A DNA stretch of 64,000 nucleotides from Rhynchonema sp. JSB1_4 (GCA_030248065.1 JASAMV010004766.1:87200-151199); one strand, 5' to 3'. Counted from the stretch's first letter, positions 42,510 through 55,083 are shown. The notes: generated by a model from the letters alone, not told the origin. Translations and numbers: made by a program.

Positions 42510-44746
42510 TTCGCCAGTTGCGTATATACAACGGGTGGACCTCCAAAGGTGACCCGGTCGTCGGTGTCCACCGGTCGACAGGGTCACTTTTTGGGTTCCC
42601 GTATTGGCGATAGAATGACATCGCGATACCATTGAGTTGGAAAATACAAAGCACGTATGAACCAGGCGGTTCCAGAACTGATTTCAAAATGCCAAAAGGA
42701 GCCTTTTTAAGCGAGTTAAGAAATTGCGAACTTGGCGCTCCACCGGTGTGGTCGAGGGCACGTCAGGCGCCTCTCGTGTTACCGGGAGCTACTTTTGGTC
42801 AAACTTTGGGCTCCTCTGGACAAACTAACGTTGACACAATACTAGGCTAATGCGCCAAAGCCCATGCTTCTGGCCAAACTGCGTTACGTTGTGCACATGA
42901 GGCTCCACCGACAGTTTTTGTGCACGTCGCGCTCCTCCCCCATGCCTGCTGTTGACTGTTATGGCCAAATTCAGCCCGTATTCTCACATACAATCGTTCA
43001 GTCGAAATGTTTTATTCATCCCTCAAACATAGTGACAGTAAAAAATGTTTCGCCATTTGCGTATATATAAGGGGTGGACCTCCAAAGGTGACCTGGTCGT
43101 CGGTGTCCACCGGTCGACAGGGTCACTTTTTGGGTTCCCGTATTGGCGATGGAATGACATCGCGATACCATTGAGTTGGAAAATACAAAGCACGTATGAA
43201 CCAGGCGGTTCCAGAACTGATTTCAAAATGCCAAAAGGAGCCTTTTTAAGCGAGTTAAGAAATTGCGAACTTGGCGCTCCACCGGTGTGGTCGAGGGCAC
43301 GTCAGGCGCCTCTCGTGTTACCGGGAGCTACTTTTGGTCAAACTTTGGGCTCCTCTGGACAAACTAACGTTGACACAATGCTAGGCTAATGCGCCAAAGC
43401 CCATGCTTCTGGCCAAACTGCGTTACGTTGTGCACATGAGGCTCCACCGACAGTTTTTGTGCACGTCGCGCTCCTCCCCCATGCCTGCTGTTGACTGTTA
43501 TGGCCAAATTCAGCCCGTATTCTCACATACAATCGTTCAGTCGAAATGTTTTATTCATCCCTCAAACATAGTGACAGTAAAAAATGTTTCGCCATTTGCG
43601 TATATATAAGGGGTGGACCTCCAAAGGTGACCTGGTCGTCGGTGTCCACCGGTCGACAGGGTCACTTTTTGGGTTCCCGTATTGGCGATGGAATGACATC
43701 GCGATACCATTGAGTTGGAAAATACAAAGCACGTATGAACCAGTCGGTTCCAGAACTGATTTCAAAATGCCAAAAGGAGCCTTTTTAAGCGAGTTACGAA
43801 ATTGCGAACTTGGCGCTCCACCGGTGTGGTCGAGCGCACGTCAGGCGCCTCTCGTGTTGCCGACAGCAACTTTTGGTTAAATTTGGGGCTCCACGCATGT
43901 TTTGGCAAGCACATGTCATCTGTGTAGGTAATAAAACTTCGCGCTCCACACCAGGGAACGAACTTGAAGCTCCTCCTTAAACTTGGAGCTCCTCTCGGCG
44001 CTACTCTCAAACTTGACGCGCCTCTCTAAACTTGGCGCTCCCCTGTCAACTTGGCGCGGAAAACATGGCGCTCCACAAAAAACATGGCGCTCCACAAAAA
44101 AACATGGCGCTCCACAAAAAAACATGGCGCTCCACAAAATCAGTCTGATTGAACATGGCGCTCCACAAAAAACATGGCGCTCCGCAAACAAACATGGCGC
44201 TCCGCAAAAAAACATGGCGCTCCACAAAAACAGTCTGATTGAACATGGCGCTCCACAAAAAACATGGCGCTCCGCAAACAAACATGGCGCTCCACAAAAA
44301 AACATGGCGCTCCACAAAAACAGTCTGATTGAACATGGCGCTCCACAAAAAAACATGGCGCTCCACAAAAAAACATGGCGCTCCACAAAAAAACATGGCG
44401 CTCCACAAGAAACATGGCGCTCCACAAAAAACATGGCGCTCCACAAAAAAACATGGCGCTCCACAAAAAAACATGGCGCTCCACAAAAAAACATGGCGCT
44501 CCGCAAAAACATGGCGCTCCACAAAAACAGTCTGATTGAACTTGGCGCTCCGCAAAAAAACATGGCGCTCCACAAAAAACATGGCGCTCCGCAAAAAACA
44601 TGGCGCTCCACAAAAAACATGGCGCTCCACAAAAAAACATGGCGCTCCACAAAAAAACATGGCGCTCCACAAAAAAACATGGCGCTCCACCGAAATGGGG
44701 GTTGCACATCGCGCTCCACAACCGCACCGCTATCTGGCCATGTATG
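42510..44746. repeat. Right arm of second palindrome
   Basis: Reverse complement of 38579-40505 plus an extra partial 539-bp unit at its inner side. It comprises 539-bp units starting near 42484, 43023 and 43562, a bridge (43880-44060) and about 30 minisatellite units (44060-44695). Its outer edge, catacatggccagatagcgg on the minus strand, lies inside the reading frame of GALK2 exon 7. Confidence 0.92.
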
Positions 44747-47700
44747 ATCCAGTTCCGTTTCCGTGGTTGCCAACAACTCAAGCACCCGACTTTTGCTGTA
44801 TGGTTCGTTCGTGAGCATTTTGTCGACCAGTGCGCACATGTCAGACAGAGCCAGTGCACCGAGCGCTTGTTGCAGCTGGCCGGGCGTGCGGATGTCACGC
44901 CACGGCAAACCGGATGCTTGCGCCATCACCTGTGTAAGGCATGTGAAACATTATTTCGTTTCAAGCCCAATCGAAGGCCAAAGGGTTTGGTTTCGAAAAT
45001 TTGGAGTCCGAACGAACATTTCTTCACTAACGAAACGAGGTTACAATGATTTTGTTTCACAGCCATCTTTAAAGGGGGCGCGACATTATTATGTTTCACG
45101 ATACACCGCCTGATTTTATGTCAGAAATTGAAAGACGACATCCGAAGGAACATGTCTTACAAAGACAACAACATTGACCCGCGCTGTTTTCAGCATGAAA
45201 ATCACTCCCGAACATCGAATGTCAGGAACAAAAGTAAGTTTGCTGTAGTCGCTCGGCTGCTTGACAATCAGGCATCGGACTCAAAAAATTATGATATGGA
45301 CTGGGCGCTTATGTAATATTTGCGAAACATTTTTCCGGCAACCAGCTCCATGCACCTGTGCGACGTTGCGATTTCTGTGGCAACGGAAATGTTTCGCAAA
45401 TATTACATAAGCGCCCAGTCCATATCACATTTTATGAGCTCGATGCCTTGCAATTTTCAAGCAGCCGAGCGACTACAGCAAACTTACTTTTGTTCCTGAC
45501 ATTCGATGTTCGGGGGTGATTTTCATGCTGAAAACAACGCGGGTCAATGTTGTTGTCTTTGTAAGACATGTTCCTTCGGATGTCGTCTTTCAATTTCTGA
45601 CATAAAATCAGGCGGTGTATCGTGAAAAATAATAATGTCGCGCCCCCTTTAATTTCAGGGCAATTTAAAATTGGCTAATGCCCTAATTTCGACCAGCGTA
45701 CAAGATGTTTATTTCCGGTCTCTTTCATCTTTCCTGTGCTGGTCGAAATTAATAGCACCGGCAGCAATAATTGCAAACCAGTCTAAATGAAAGAACGGTC
45801 ATGCGACCATGGCAGATCCCAATGGGATTACCAGGTTTCAATGGCGCTCTCACAACAACAACCTTGCTGGCGATTCTGCATTCGAGCACGCGTTCATTGA
45901 AGTATGACGTGGCGGCCTTGTTCATTTCGGCACACGAATGGCACACAACCAAACACGCACCGTCCGGCAGACCGATCGGCTCGGTGCGCAATGGGTGGAA
46001 GTCGATCTTCATTGCCTGAATAATAAAGGAAGGGCCCATTGTGAAGGTGGGTGAAACATAAAATTCAATTATAATACAGTACAGTATTATAGTACAATAC
46101 AGTACAGCCAAAAAAAACAATACAGTACAGCGTGCCCTCTTTGTCGTGGCACCATGGTGCGAGACTTGCCGCTCTCGGTAGATTGGGCATGGGTATTGGT
46201 TGCACAATGACCATATAAGAATTCATCAAAATCAATCCTGATTTTCAAGTTCAGTCACTCTTAACTACTGTGCTATTTCTGATTCTCACTAAACATTTTC
46301 AGCTGAAAATAATCTAGCAGATCAACCACGTTGCCGCAGGTCTGAAACATTCTCTTTACTACGTGTTTTGCGTGTGATCGCGCAACGCAACGTCATTGCC
46401 CCGTCACTAGCCTGCCTTGCGATTCAGGAAAAAATTTGACCAATTCTTATAAAGTCATTGTGCGACCAATACCATGTGATGCAAAAGCCTTTTCGTATTT
46501 AGATTATACGTGTAAATCAACACAAACCTGTCCCCTCTTGGCCAACATGCATATCGCCTGGTCCATCCCACCTCCCTCCGTCCCGATATAGCGTTCACAA
46601 CGCGCGCACAGTTCGGCTATTTCGGTCTGCGACAAGGGATTTTCAATCATAAATCTAAAACAAAGAGAAAATCATCATGTGTATTCAACCTTGTCCATTG
46701 TGCAATCCTTGCCCAACACCGCGTTCCAGGTGCACAACGCCGCACAACACACCAATGCACTGGAGCTGGACAGGCCGGCGCTCGGAGGTATGCTGCCACT
46801 GACCAGCACTTTCATGCCTGTAAGTGAAACATCACGTTGAAGACCTGTTTTCAAGATAAACACAGTCCACCACCCACTTTATAGTTAAAATGAGATGAGT
46901 GGGACGGCATTTTCGGTCACCATAAAAATATTATCACGATTGTTAGGACCGAGCAATCGGTCACAAAATTAACACTGAAGGCACACTGTGCTGTGCAATG
47001 CCTTACCTTTCTTCCGTATGTTTTGTTTGGCGGCCAAATGTTCGATGACACCTCGATATCCACAGATGAAGTACTGATGCCACTTGGGATTGCCGCGGTC
47101 CACATCCAACCGGTCACATGATCGGTCGTGTGCCCTGTGATGCTTCAATCGTGGAGTGCGAGTTAGTGTACGAATATTTATCTTCTTTTGTGTGACCACT
47201 GCACATGACAATGGCGACTATCTGTATTCTGTCAACAAAACATTTCAGGTCGTCCGTCCATCCAGTTTGATAACCCGATTTCGCAGCTGGCAGAGTAGTG
47301 AAACATTCTGACGTAGCTGCTGATTTGGGAAATGTTACACGTTGAAGAATACAAAATGGAGCATGAGGATGTTCTCTTTCTATTCGTTTTGAATACACAC
47401 CACCTTCGAAATCGGGCTTGTTGTTTGCCTATATTTCCTCACGCCCATAATGCTTGTAGGGTGAGAGGTCGGGGGGGGGGGGGGGGGGGGGGGGTACCCG
47501 AGACCCGACATCTGGAAGTACCCGACACCGACATCTGAGAAAAAAAGCCGACACCCGACAGTTGCAAAAAAACCCGACACCTGTTCTTGGACCAAAAACA
47601 GGCAAATTTTTGCTCATTTGCATCATTAGTGCAATTTTTGGCTCAAGTTACTGAATTCAAGTATGTTCACACGATACAAACACCAAAATGTCACATTCTG

Positions 47701-48443
47701 CGTCTTCGGAAACATTTGGTTCGAAGAAAATTTTCTCTCAAAATTCTTCCCTCAGCAAAACTAATGTTTTGAACCGCAAGTGTCGGGTCCCAAAAAAACC
47801 CGACGCCCGACATCTGGAGGTACCCGACACCTACACTTTTTTGGCACCCGGCCGACATCTCTCTAACCCTAAATGCTTGTAATCAATTTATAGGCAAACC
47901 AGCCATACTTTGCAGTCTTAGACCGTACCGTTTCACCCTGAATTCCTATACACCTACAGTGCCGTTTGTGTGTGTTGTTTATCGGCTTCACGCGCAAACT
48001 GCGCGAGACATGGCTACAGTAACCCGAAACATTTCAAGCGTGTAAGAATTCAGGGTGATACGGTGTGGTCTTGGTGTGCAAAGCACGGCTGGTTTGCCTT
48101 TACAAGCGAAAACGCGTGCAAGGCGATTTAAGATCATAAACCGGACCCACTCGTAATTTGCATTCACATTTCGCAGCGTAATATCGCTCCATTCCGGATC
48201 GCTTTTCACGGCGGCCACAATGCACTGTTCGATTGCCATTGGGAACACACCGTATCCATTGTAATCGATGTGTTCGCCTGAAATCGATTACTAACTACAC
48301 AAATTTAAATTTACGTAGACACCCAAAAACCCAACTCATTGTTCATTACCAATCAAATTCACACGTCCCGGACAGCGCACCAAAAACTCTGGTTTGCTGC
48401 CATAAACACGCTCGAATTCTGATGTCAGTGAAGGCGAATCCAT
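44747..48443 (-). CDS. GALK2: GALK2-type GHMP sugar kinase, C-terminus missing
   Basis: GALK2-type enzymes phosphorylate N-acetylgalactosamine (and galactose) at C1 with ATP in the cytosol. Exons on the minus strand: 48443-48350, 48277-48151, 47134-47007, 46817-46690, 46626-46528, 46015-45863 and 44929 to about 44747; phases agree at each joint. The start [20 protein letters not shown] is followed by the galactokinase signature [18 protein letters not shown]. Exon 3 gives [18 protein letters not shown], exon 4 the ATP-binding GHMP motif [18 protein letters not shown], exon 5 [15 protein letters not shown] with the catalytic Asp, and exon 6 [20 protein letters not shown]. Exon 7 ([20 protein letters not shown]) reads into the palindromic array after ELDHTWPDS, at about residue 304 of an expected 450. 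The last third, including the third GHMP motif, is not found in this window. The gene is either broken by the array or misassembled. The choice of GALK2 over GALK1 rests on the exon 5-6 sequence. Confidence 0.9.
45071..45650. mobile_element. Foldback element in GALK2 intron 6
   Basis: Arms of about 260 bp (aaagggggcgcgacattatt and its complement at the right) surround a spacer of about 60 bp (45333-45388). The arms are nearly identical but the right one carries a 20-30 bp difference near 45430. No protein. Confidence 0.9.
46203..46321. repeat. Intron segment duplicated at 42389-42509
   Basis: See the partner entry. It lies in GALK2 intron 5 and may mark an event that placed intron sequence at the inner side of the palindrome arm. 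Confidence 0.85.
47269..47434. mobile_element. MITE of the caaactacgc family, copy 4, left end lost
   Basis: The interior (cagctggcagagtagtgaaa to gttacacgttgaagaatac) and right part match other copies. The left terminal repeat is truncated at gataacccgattt. GALK2 intron 2. Confidence 0.8.
47455..47876. mobile_element. MITE with gggttagag ends, copy 2
   Basis: Inverted relative to the copy at 35537-35942; the interior matches over most of its length. The repeat aatgcttgta flanks it on both sides (directly before gggtgagag and after ctctaaccct plus one or two bases). A run of more than 20 G near its left end is probably inflated by sequencing. Confidence 0.8.
47893..48109. mobile_element. Inverted-repeat element in GALK2 intron 2
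   Basis: The left arm (ggcaaaccagccatactttg to gtttcaccctgaattc) is inverted at the right (gaattcagggtgatacggtg to acggctggtttgcc). Relatives occur at 54465-54780 and 61905-62290. Confidence 0.8.
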
Positions 48444-49014
48444 GGCGAAACTGAATAACAAAAACTATTGTTGGAAATACAAAACTTCAAAAATGTTAAA
48501 CTTACAAGGTTCAGAACTTACTGTGTAAGCACTGAACATGCAATATTAGATCATTCAATGAGCAGTGCTAAATATCTATGTTATCAGCAAGAAACCAGTC
48601 AGTGGAGTCCGTCAGGTAGCACACCATGCAAAGCTGCCGTGCAAATAAAACACTTGGCAAAAAGCAACGCCAGTTGCCAGAACTAGAACAGGATGATTAT
48701 TACAAGTTTATCGGGGCATCGTTATTTGAACAGAAGTTGCTAGCACCACCAACAAGTGAATCACAATTTTGTACAGTGATAACGTGGTTTCAGCGGAAAA
48801 TGTTTAGCCCCCAAAAAGGACTGACGAATCAAGAATGCACAGATAATGTAATCACGTCGCCTTTCAAACCGGTGAACAATTGCACGTTTTCAACTGCAGG
48901 TTCAAAGCTTCGATTGTAAATCCGTAATCACTCGTTCGGGCTGTAACATTAAAACATTAAATTGTATTTTATCAAAAATAGTTCTAGAACAATAAATTAC
49001 GTCTATTGAAGAGT
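48444..49014. other. Intergenic region between HINT3 and GALK2
   Basis: It separates two genes read from the same strand, so it should hold the GALK2 promoter. No TATA box or CpG-rich part stands out. Confidence 0.4.
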
Positions 49015-49580
49015 AAGGGTGGATCGGTATCGGGGGGTATGCCGATACCCGATAGTCGATACTTGGCAAATGCCGATACCCGATACTTCGAGAATAACCC
49101 GATACCCGACCCGGTTGTGCCAAAATACCAACAAAAGCACCGCTTTCTCGCAAAACGGTTCTTGGCAAACGTCGCGCGGGTTTATTGGGGGGGATTCCCT
49201 AAGGGGTATCTATATCGAGTCAACCCTTAGGGGGGATGGGGGGAAGGGCATCTATCTCGAGCCGACCCCAAAGGGTATCTCGAGTAAGTAGATTTATGCT
49301 TTTCAAAGGCAAAAATAGGTGTTTTTCGATATAGAAACCCCTAAAAATCGCTCGCTCCGCGCGCAAACACCAAAAAATGGTCATTTTAGGCCAATTTTCG
49401 GCAAAAATGTCAAAAAGTACCCACTTTTACGCCACTTTTGCAATAAAATTGCATGCAAAAACGGCCTTTTTCGCCTTTTGACGGACCATAGGGGTATCTT
49501 GGCTTGGGTAGCCTCTGGAGCGTATCTCGAGTAACTCCGAAACCTCCCCCCAGGATATCTTGGGTCGAATGGCCTACCAC
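49015..49580. repeat. ggtatcggggg-type element
   Basis: Phrases such as ccgatacccgatagtcgata and gggtatctatatcgag recur, with G- or C-runs, a texture like the hAT-like element at 21559. The right end reads cctaccaccacactg, the complement of a cagtgtggtgg start; no matching left end is seen, so borders are uncertain. Confidence 0.5.
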
Positions 49581-49684
49581 CACACTGTCAACCACACTCC
49601 AATAAGACAAGAAACCAGAAAAGTGGATTTTGTTCCTGTTCATAGCCAACGTGGTTGACTTGTGTTCAGTTCATCGTGTGTTAC

Positions 49685-51068
49685 CTATACTACGGTTAAT
49701 GCTCGCATATACTCGGCGCATAAACGTGTGAATAAACAAATGTAACCGACCGATCTGAAGAACCTTCCGGGTCGAAAGAGCATGTTTCTAGCGAACCACG
49801 ACATTTGGTTGATAGGGTACAGAATGTGCATGTGCAGATGTGAAACACTCAACAACGGAGGCCAGTGAAAGCCGAAACTCAGTTGGTCTTGGTCCAACGA
49901 AACGTCTTCCGATGATGATAGATGTTCAGTGATGAACTTACGAGCGCACTCGTGCATGGACGATACTGAAACAGTTTCGTTCATGTGGAGGGTGATGTAT
50001 CTCAAACTGAGTGGATCGGATCTGTCTTGGTCAAGTGCGACATGTGCCTTGTTTGTTTTAATGATATTTCGAGATGTTTTGATGCGACCATCAGCTTTTT
50101 ACACAGAAGCAGCGGTTACGCTGGTCGAAATTTGTGTCGTCATTATCAAATCTGGAAACATCCTTAATTCAGCTGCCTTGTGAGTGACCAGAAGCCAGTT
50201 TTTATTCGATGTACATTTGAAATTTAGCCCAGGCCTGGAATAGAATTTTCAATCGAAAAATTTGCTATTAATGTCGACTTTCTGAGAAAATATTTACATA
50301 ATTGGTATAGTAAATTTCTAATTTCGCTGCCTCATGCGTTTTTACGGACGCAGAAAAACTCCTGTTCGAAGTCGAAGCAGGCAACAAACTCAACACATAA
50401 GCAACAAGCCACGCAGCTGACTCGTCTGCGTTTCGAATGTTTCAATCACACAAGCTGTGTGTCAGCTGCCTGGCTTGTTCACCATGCGTTGGGCTTGTTG
50501 CCTGCCTCGACTTCGAACAGGAGTTTTTCTGCGTCCGAAAAAAGGCACGAGGCAGCGAAATTAGAAACTTACTATTGCAGAGTAATAAAATCCACGACAC
50601 ATGGTTGGAAAATATTTTGCAAAACGCTCACTTTTACACACAAGCTTGGATGTTGGCATTTCTATCGCTGGGCAGAAGGGCAAATCTACACCGAATGGAA
50701 ACTGGCCCCAGGGATCCGATCGTCGATCACTAAATCCTCCGGTCCATAACGTCTGTGAAACATCACCCAACCAACCAAATTCTGCATCCTCCTTATCCAA
50801 CGTGTTCGCACTTTTCATGTGCCGTTTCGGTATGACCAGATAATGGTGCGGTGCATGTGGTGCCCGATCGGATATCACGAAAAATGTTTCATCCTGAGAA
50901 AAACAGCACCCCTATTTTCACAAACGTGTGGTAAATAGTAGAGAAATATTCACGAACCTGATAAACAAACGGCTTGCCGAGCGAGTCCGCGCCTTCCTTT
51001 GCAATTCGACAGAACACACAATTCGGGTGATTGACAGCACTTGTAGCAGCGGTAGGCTCAGAATCCAT
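49685..51068 (-). CDS. HINT3: HINT3-type histidine-triad hydrolase
   Basis: HINT3-type enzymes hydrolyse adenosine phosphoramidates and acyl-adenylates. Three exons on the minus strand, 51068-50958, 50893-50776 and 49965-49685, join in frame (phases 0 and 1) to 169 residues, close to the animal family. Exon 1 has NHPNCVFCRIAKEGADSLGK, with the typical CxFCxI start. Exon 2 has FFVISDRAPHAPHHYLVIPK. Exon 3 has SFGFHWPPLLSVSHLHMHIL, with the His triad HLHMHI; the first His of each H-x-H-x-H is present, so the enzyme should be active. Two partial copies of the 5' end lie upstream. The intron between exons 2 and 3 (810 bp) carries a foldback element. Confidence 0.92.
50313..50573. mobile_element. 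Foldback element in HINT3 intron 2
   Basis: The left arm (taatttcgctgcctcatgcg, then acgcagaaaaactcctgttc) is inverted at the right (gaacaggagtttttctgcgt, then gaggcagcgaaattaga). The spacer is about 50 bp. No target duplication identified. Confidence 0.82.
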
Positions 51069-51272
51069 GATAGCACGGTGTAACAAAACAAGTCGCTGAC
51101 CTGGCTGTCAAATGCATGCATATCCTTCTTTTCCACTTGGTATTGAATATTTGACTGTGCTTGTGGCAGCGGCAGGCTCAGAATCCATGATGGCACAGTA
51201 ACAAAACAAATCGCCGACCTGGTTGTCAAATGCATGCATGTATCCTTCTTTTTCCACTTGGTATTTGACTGA
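51035..51272. repeat. Tandem duplication of the HINT3 5' end
   Basis: The 119-bp segment with the HINT3 start (gcaggctcagaatccatgat) occurs at 51035-51150 and again at 51155-51272. The outer copy has its own ATG, but the frame does not lead into the gene. The distal copies at 55733 and 59860 resemble the second version. Confidence 0.8.
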
Positions 51273-51787
51273 ACAACATTTTGATAAGCAGTCGATGCGA
51301 CTGCCTCAGGTTGCATGAAACTGAGCAAATTGATCAAAATGATTCAGCACATCAGCTTTGTGCGTACACATAGTGTTATTTTTCAAAAATATGAGCACAC
51401 CAACAAACGTAGAAAGACAACAAAATAAATGCACGGAATCATTTAGAAATAGATGACATGTGTAGACCAGACCAGACAAATGAAGTGAAATTGATGAAAA
51501 TAACAAAAATTGACATTTTACAACGAAACCGGCTTCGCAAACACATAGTAATTCATCCACATCATCAGCATCACTGACTAATTTTCGTTTCTTGCAGATT
51601 CCTATTATATCAGTGTTGTAGTTGGGGTCGGCTGGGGGTGGGTTTTTGCCGCCACAGCTATGTAGGTAGCTAGTTCGAGCTTCCCAAAAATGACAGGAAA
51701 AAGTGTTTTTCACGTGTATTTTTGGCCATAAAGTCTCAGAAATCCAAAGTTTGTCAGGTAAAACACCTGCCCAGCTACAGCACGGAT

Positions 51788-54410
51788 TCAGATGGTGACA
51801 TCACAATTATCATTTTGTTGATCATCAGATGAGAGCGTCAGGCCCAGCAGCAATCGCTCGAATATGTCACGATTGTTGTCGTGCTTCAACCCATCCAGGA
51901 TATGGGCGCGCTGGTCGAGCACGATGTTGCGCACGGTATCGTATCCAAGTTCGGTGGCCAATTTGAACAGTGACTGGTATTCGGACAAAGGCAGCTGATC
52001 GGTATTCAACAGCATTCGACGTCGGGCTTCCTTATCGATCACGTCGTTGATCAAGCCAAATTGAAGGAAATTTGCTGCTTTCATGATGTCGTGGTAGCGA
52101 CGGGTGAACACCTCAAAGCATGGTTGCAATATTGTGTATTTGCAATGGAATATTTCCTGAAGAACCTTTCTTGATGTCTTACGAAGACAAACTTGAGCGC
52201 TCGTTAAAATGGCAAATTATGAGTCACTCAAACAAAAGTAGCCTGCAGTGTAAACAAGGATAACAATGGTTTAAAGCTGCTGGTCAACAACCCATAGACT
52301 TCGTTTAATCTTGGGGGCAGTGCACATGAACAAAAGTGGAATATCGTGTTACTCGACCCTGACTTGGGGAGTCGATTGGTTGCTTCCTGATGTTTCACGG
52401 CCGGGTTGAAGTTTGCCCCTCAGTGAAAAAATGCAAAAATTATGCCGGGTTTCCGTGGAAAGGGCAATTCGCGGCAACGTTTAATAATTTCAGAATATCA
52501 AGCACAAACGTTTGTTTCATCAGCATGATATACAGCTTTGCAGGAAACAGCTTGTATCCTGAAGGAGAAGTCATTTAGTTCCAAAAACCTGGTGTTTTTT
52601 GGTCATCGTTTTCTTCGTCGTTAATTTTAAGCATCTGTGATTGACCAGCAAATGTGTTGATCGGGCACAAAAATCCTCTAATTACTGTGTACATGACCTG
52701 TGCTTTTGAGCTCCCTGCACCAAACACATCTAATACAATAATTCGGACAACATGCGCAGGTCGGTCATTATGGGCGTGCGCGACCCCCGAAAAGACAAAA
52801 CATTTTTGAGTGCTCGAATCTGCACGTTGTTTTTGAGCGCGCGCGCTGATAATGACCGACCTGCGCATGTTGTCCGAATTATTGTATTAGCTGTGGTTGG
52901 TCCAGATAACTCAAAAGCACAGGTTATGTACACAGTAATTAGAGGATTTTTGTGTCCGATCAACACATTTGTTGGTCAATCGCAGATGCTTAAAATTATC
53001 GGCGAAGAAAACGGTGACCAAAAAACACCAGGTTTTTGGAACTAAATGACTTCTCCTTCAGGATACAAGATGTTTCCTGCAAAGCTGTATATCATACTGA
53101 TGAAACAAACGTTGGTGCTTGATATTCTGAAATTATTAAACGTTGCCGCGAATTGTCCTTTCCACGGAAACCCGGCATAATTTTTGCATTTTTTCACTGA
53201 GGGGCAAACTTCAACCCGGCCGTGAAACATCAGGAAGCAACCAATTGACTCCCCAAGTCAGGGTCGAATAACACGATATTCCACCTTTGTTCAGGTGCAC
53301 TGCCCCCAAGATTAAACGAAGTCGATGGGTTGTTGACCAGCAGCTTTAACCGCGTGAAAATGTTCGCTGTTGCAAAGTTGTTTTCGCACGATCTGCCCGC
53401 TTGCACAGCACATTTAAAAAATTTTATGGGGTAACTACACTGACATGAAAAAACCTTTCCTCCGCTAAGGGTGTGGTTAGGCGTTCACAGCACCGCTCAC
53501 CTGTTGGTGCTGAGCAGCCCCTGTGTCCCCTAACAGGTGACTGGTAAGAAATAGTTTTTCAAAAAAGCTCTGTTCGCAACCGAAATTGCGGTATTATCAC
53601 TCTGGCACACCTCAGATGTCAAAAAATCGGACACAGCGATTTTGTGTCCAATCATGACTGACGCCTACATTGTATATAAAAAATCCCAAAATTTAGCACC
53701 TGATAGCATTTGGCAAGATCTCAGTTGTGATGCTGATTGCTGATTCAAAAGACAACGTTCGAACAAGTGCTTGCCAGGTAAAAAAGTAACTTTCGACCCA
53801 CAACGCCCGCTGAAAACGGAGACCCAGGAACGCCCCTGCTCTTACAAACCTCGAAGTCAACACATTCCAAGTATCCGAATTTCAAGATCACACGCAGGGT
53901 TTCGGCGTCGATGTTCTTGCAATGATAGGTGTCATTCGATTTGCTCCATCGATCAACAAACGCAGCGAACACCGGCGACAAATAACGAGCCATCGAAAAC
54001 TCCAAGTAGAAAATGACGTCATCCGAGCTCTGCACTTTGATACGATCGACGTCGCTGGCAGCAGATGCGCACTCCACTTGCTGCCAAAGAGCGGCATTCA
54101 GTCGCAGCTGTGGAACTTCGATGGGTAGCCACTCCGGTTTGACCTCGATCTCGATTCTCCACGGAGAACGGTTTTCAAAGGCGACTTTCACAAAACCGCC
54201 GTCGGCGGGCAAGTATTGTCCGTGATAGAGCTCGTTCAGTTTTTCGCCGCATCTCACCACATACAGACGGACGGGCACGCTTTGACACGCCCAGTCCACA
54301 TGGAGTTTCCCTGGGTCGTTCTCACGGTGTGCAAATTTGACGATGTTCTCATCGTTGATCTTGAGCTCGACCTTTGTACCCCATATGACTACCAACGAAT
54401 AGGACTCCAT
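51788..54410 (-). CDS. BTB/Skp1-fold protein, copy 1
   Basis: Two exons on the minus strand, 54410-53850 and 52111-51788, join in frame to 294 residues. Residues 1-115 (MESYSLVVIWGTKVELKIND) are beta-rich and unrecognised. From about residue 120, DRIKVQSSDDVIFYLEFSMA followed by RYLSPVFAAFVDRW resembles the strand-helix start of the Skp1/elongin-C fold, and the joint LECVDFE-VFTRRYHDIMKAA with NFLQFGLINDVIDKEARR is like the C-terminal helices of that fold. A last part (EYQSLFKLATELGYDTVRNI) resembles a BACK-type helix pair. Such proteins usually act as adaptors in cullin ligases. The joint uses donor gag|gtttgt and acceptor ctttgag|gtg. The 1.74-kb intron contains a large foldback element. 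No close family is named; function is inferred. Confidence 0.7.
52265..53355. mobile_element. Foldback element in BTB copy 1 intron
   Basis: Arms of about 510 bp (ctgctggtcaacaacccata at the left and its complement at the right) enclose a spacer of about 75 bp (52773-52848). The spacer begins gggcgtgcgcgac and ends gcgcgcgcgct, and lies in the opposite orientation to that in the second copy. Direct TTTAA flanks it; the third gene copy lacks it and reads tgttttaaccgcgtg there. The arms carry a 62-codon frame each; see rejected. Confidence 0.92.
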
Positions 54411-54464
54411 TTGCGTTTGGACACGAATAGATCACAAGGGCTGCAAGCGCATAACCATGGTAAA

Positions 54465-54780
54465 ATTCAAAACAAAGGCGAGCGCGCCGTGCCTTGCAAT
54501 CTGGCTAGCAGTTTTGTCGCCAAATCATGTCGTAGAATCAAGCAACAATAGGCACGAGCCCGCTGTATCACCCGGAGTTTTAAGTCCTTGATATGCTTCG
54601 GGGTTACTGTGGCCACGTCTTGCACAAGCGAAAGAGCCATGAAACGTTTAGCACGCTGGGATCGCAAGCGAAACTTGCAAAACATGGCTACAGTAAGCCC
54701 GAACCATGTCTGCGGCTTGAAATTCAGGGTGACACGGTATGGTCTCACACTGCAAAGATGGCTGGTTTGCCTTCATCATC
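54465..54780. repeat. Relative of the inverted-repeat element at 47893
   Basis: It contains atggctacagtaagcccgaa, ttgaaattcagggtgacacg and gatggctggtttgcc. It lies between the BTB gene and the upstream terminal exon, and recurs at 61905-62290 in the third block. Confidence 0.7.
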
Positions 54781-55083
54781 AAAATAACGCTGCGCGTCGG
54801 CTACCAACCGGTTTCATAAGCGGAAAGTACAACACTGTTTCACAGCTTGAACTTTTTATTCGCCGTAATTCAAGAACAATCGGGAATAATTCACAACATG
54901 TGGTGCAACAAATAACCATCTGACGGACAGAAAAAAATTAAACCGCCAATCTGTTGCAACAAGAAAATACAGTCTCTGCGGCATAGTCGCTTTCAAAAAA
55001 GTAAGAAAGTCACCATTCACATCGCAAACAAACGCAATGTAACAAAAAATATGCGCAAACCGAAACAATCAATCAAGCAATAT

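Noticed and set aside
46676..46690. A 35-bp intron after GALK2 exon 4 ending at ttttag
   Set aside because: It breaks the reading frame; using the acceptor at tcgcag (63-bp intron) restores the frame and the conserved [15 protein letters not shown] sequence.
52390..53230. 62-codon frame in both arms of the foldback elements
   Set aside because: Present as a mirror image only because the arms are inverted copies; no homologous domain recognised.
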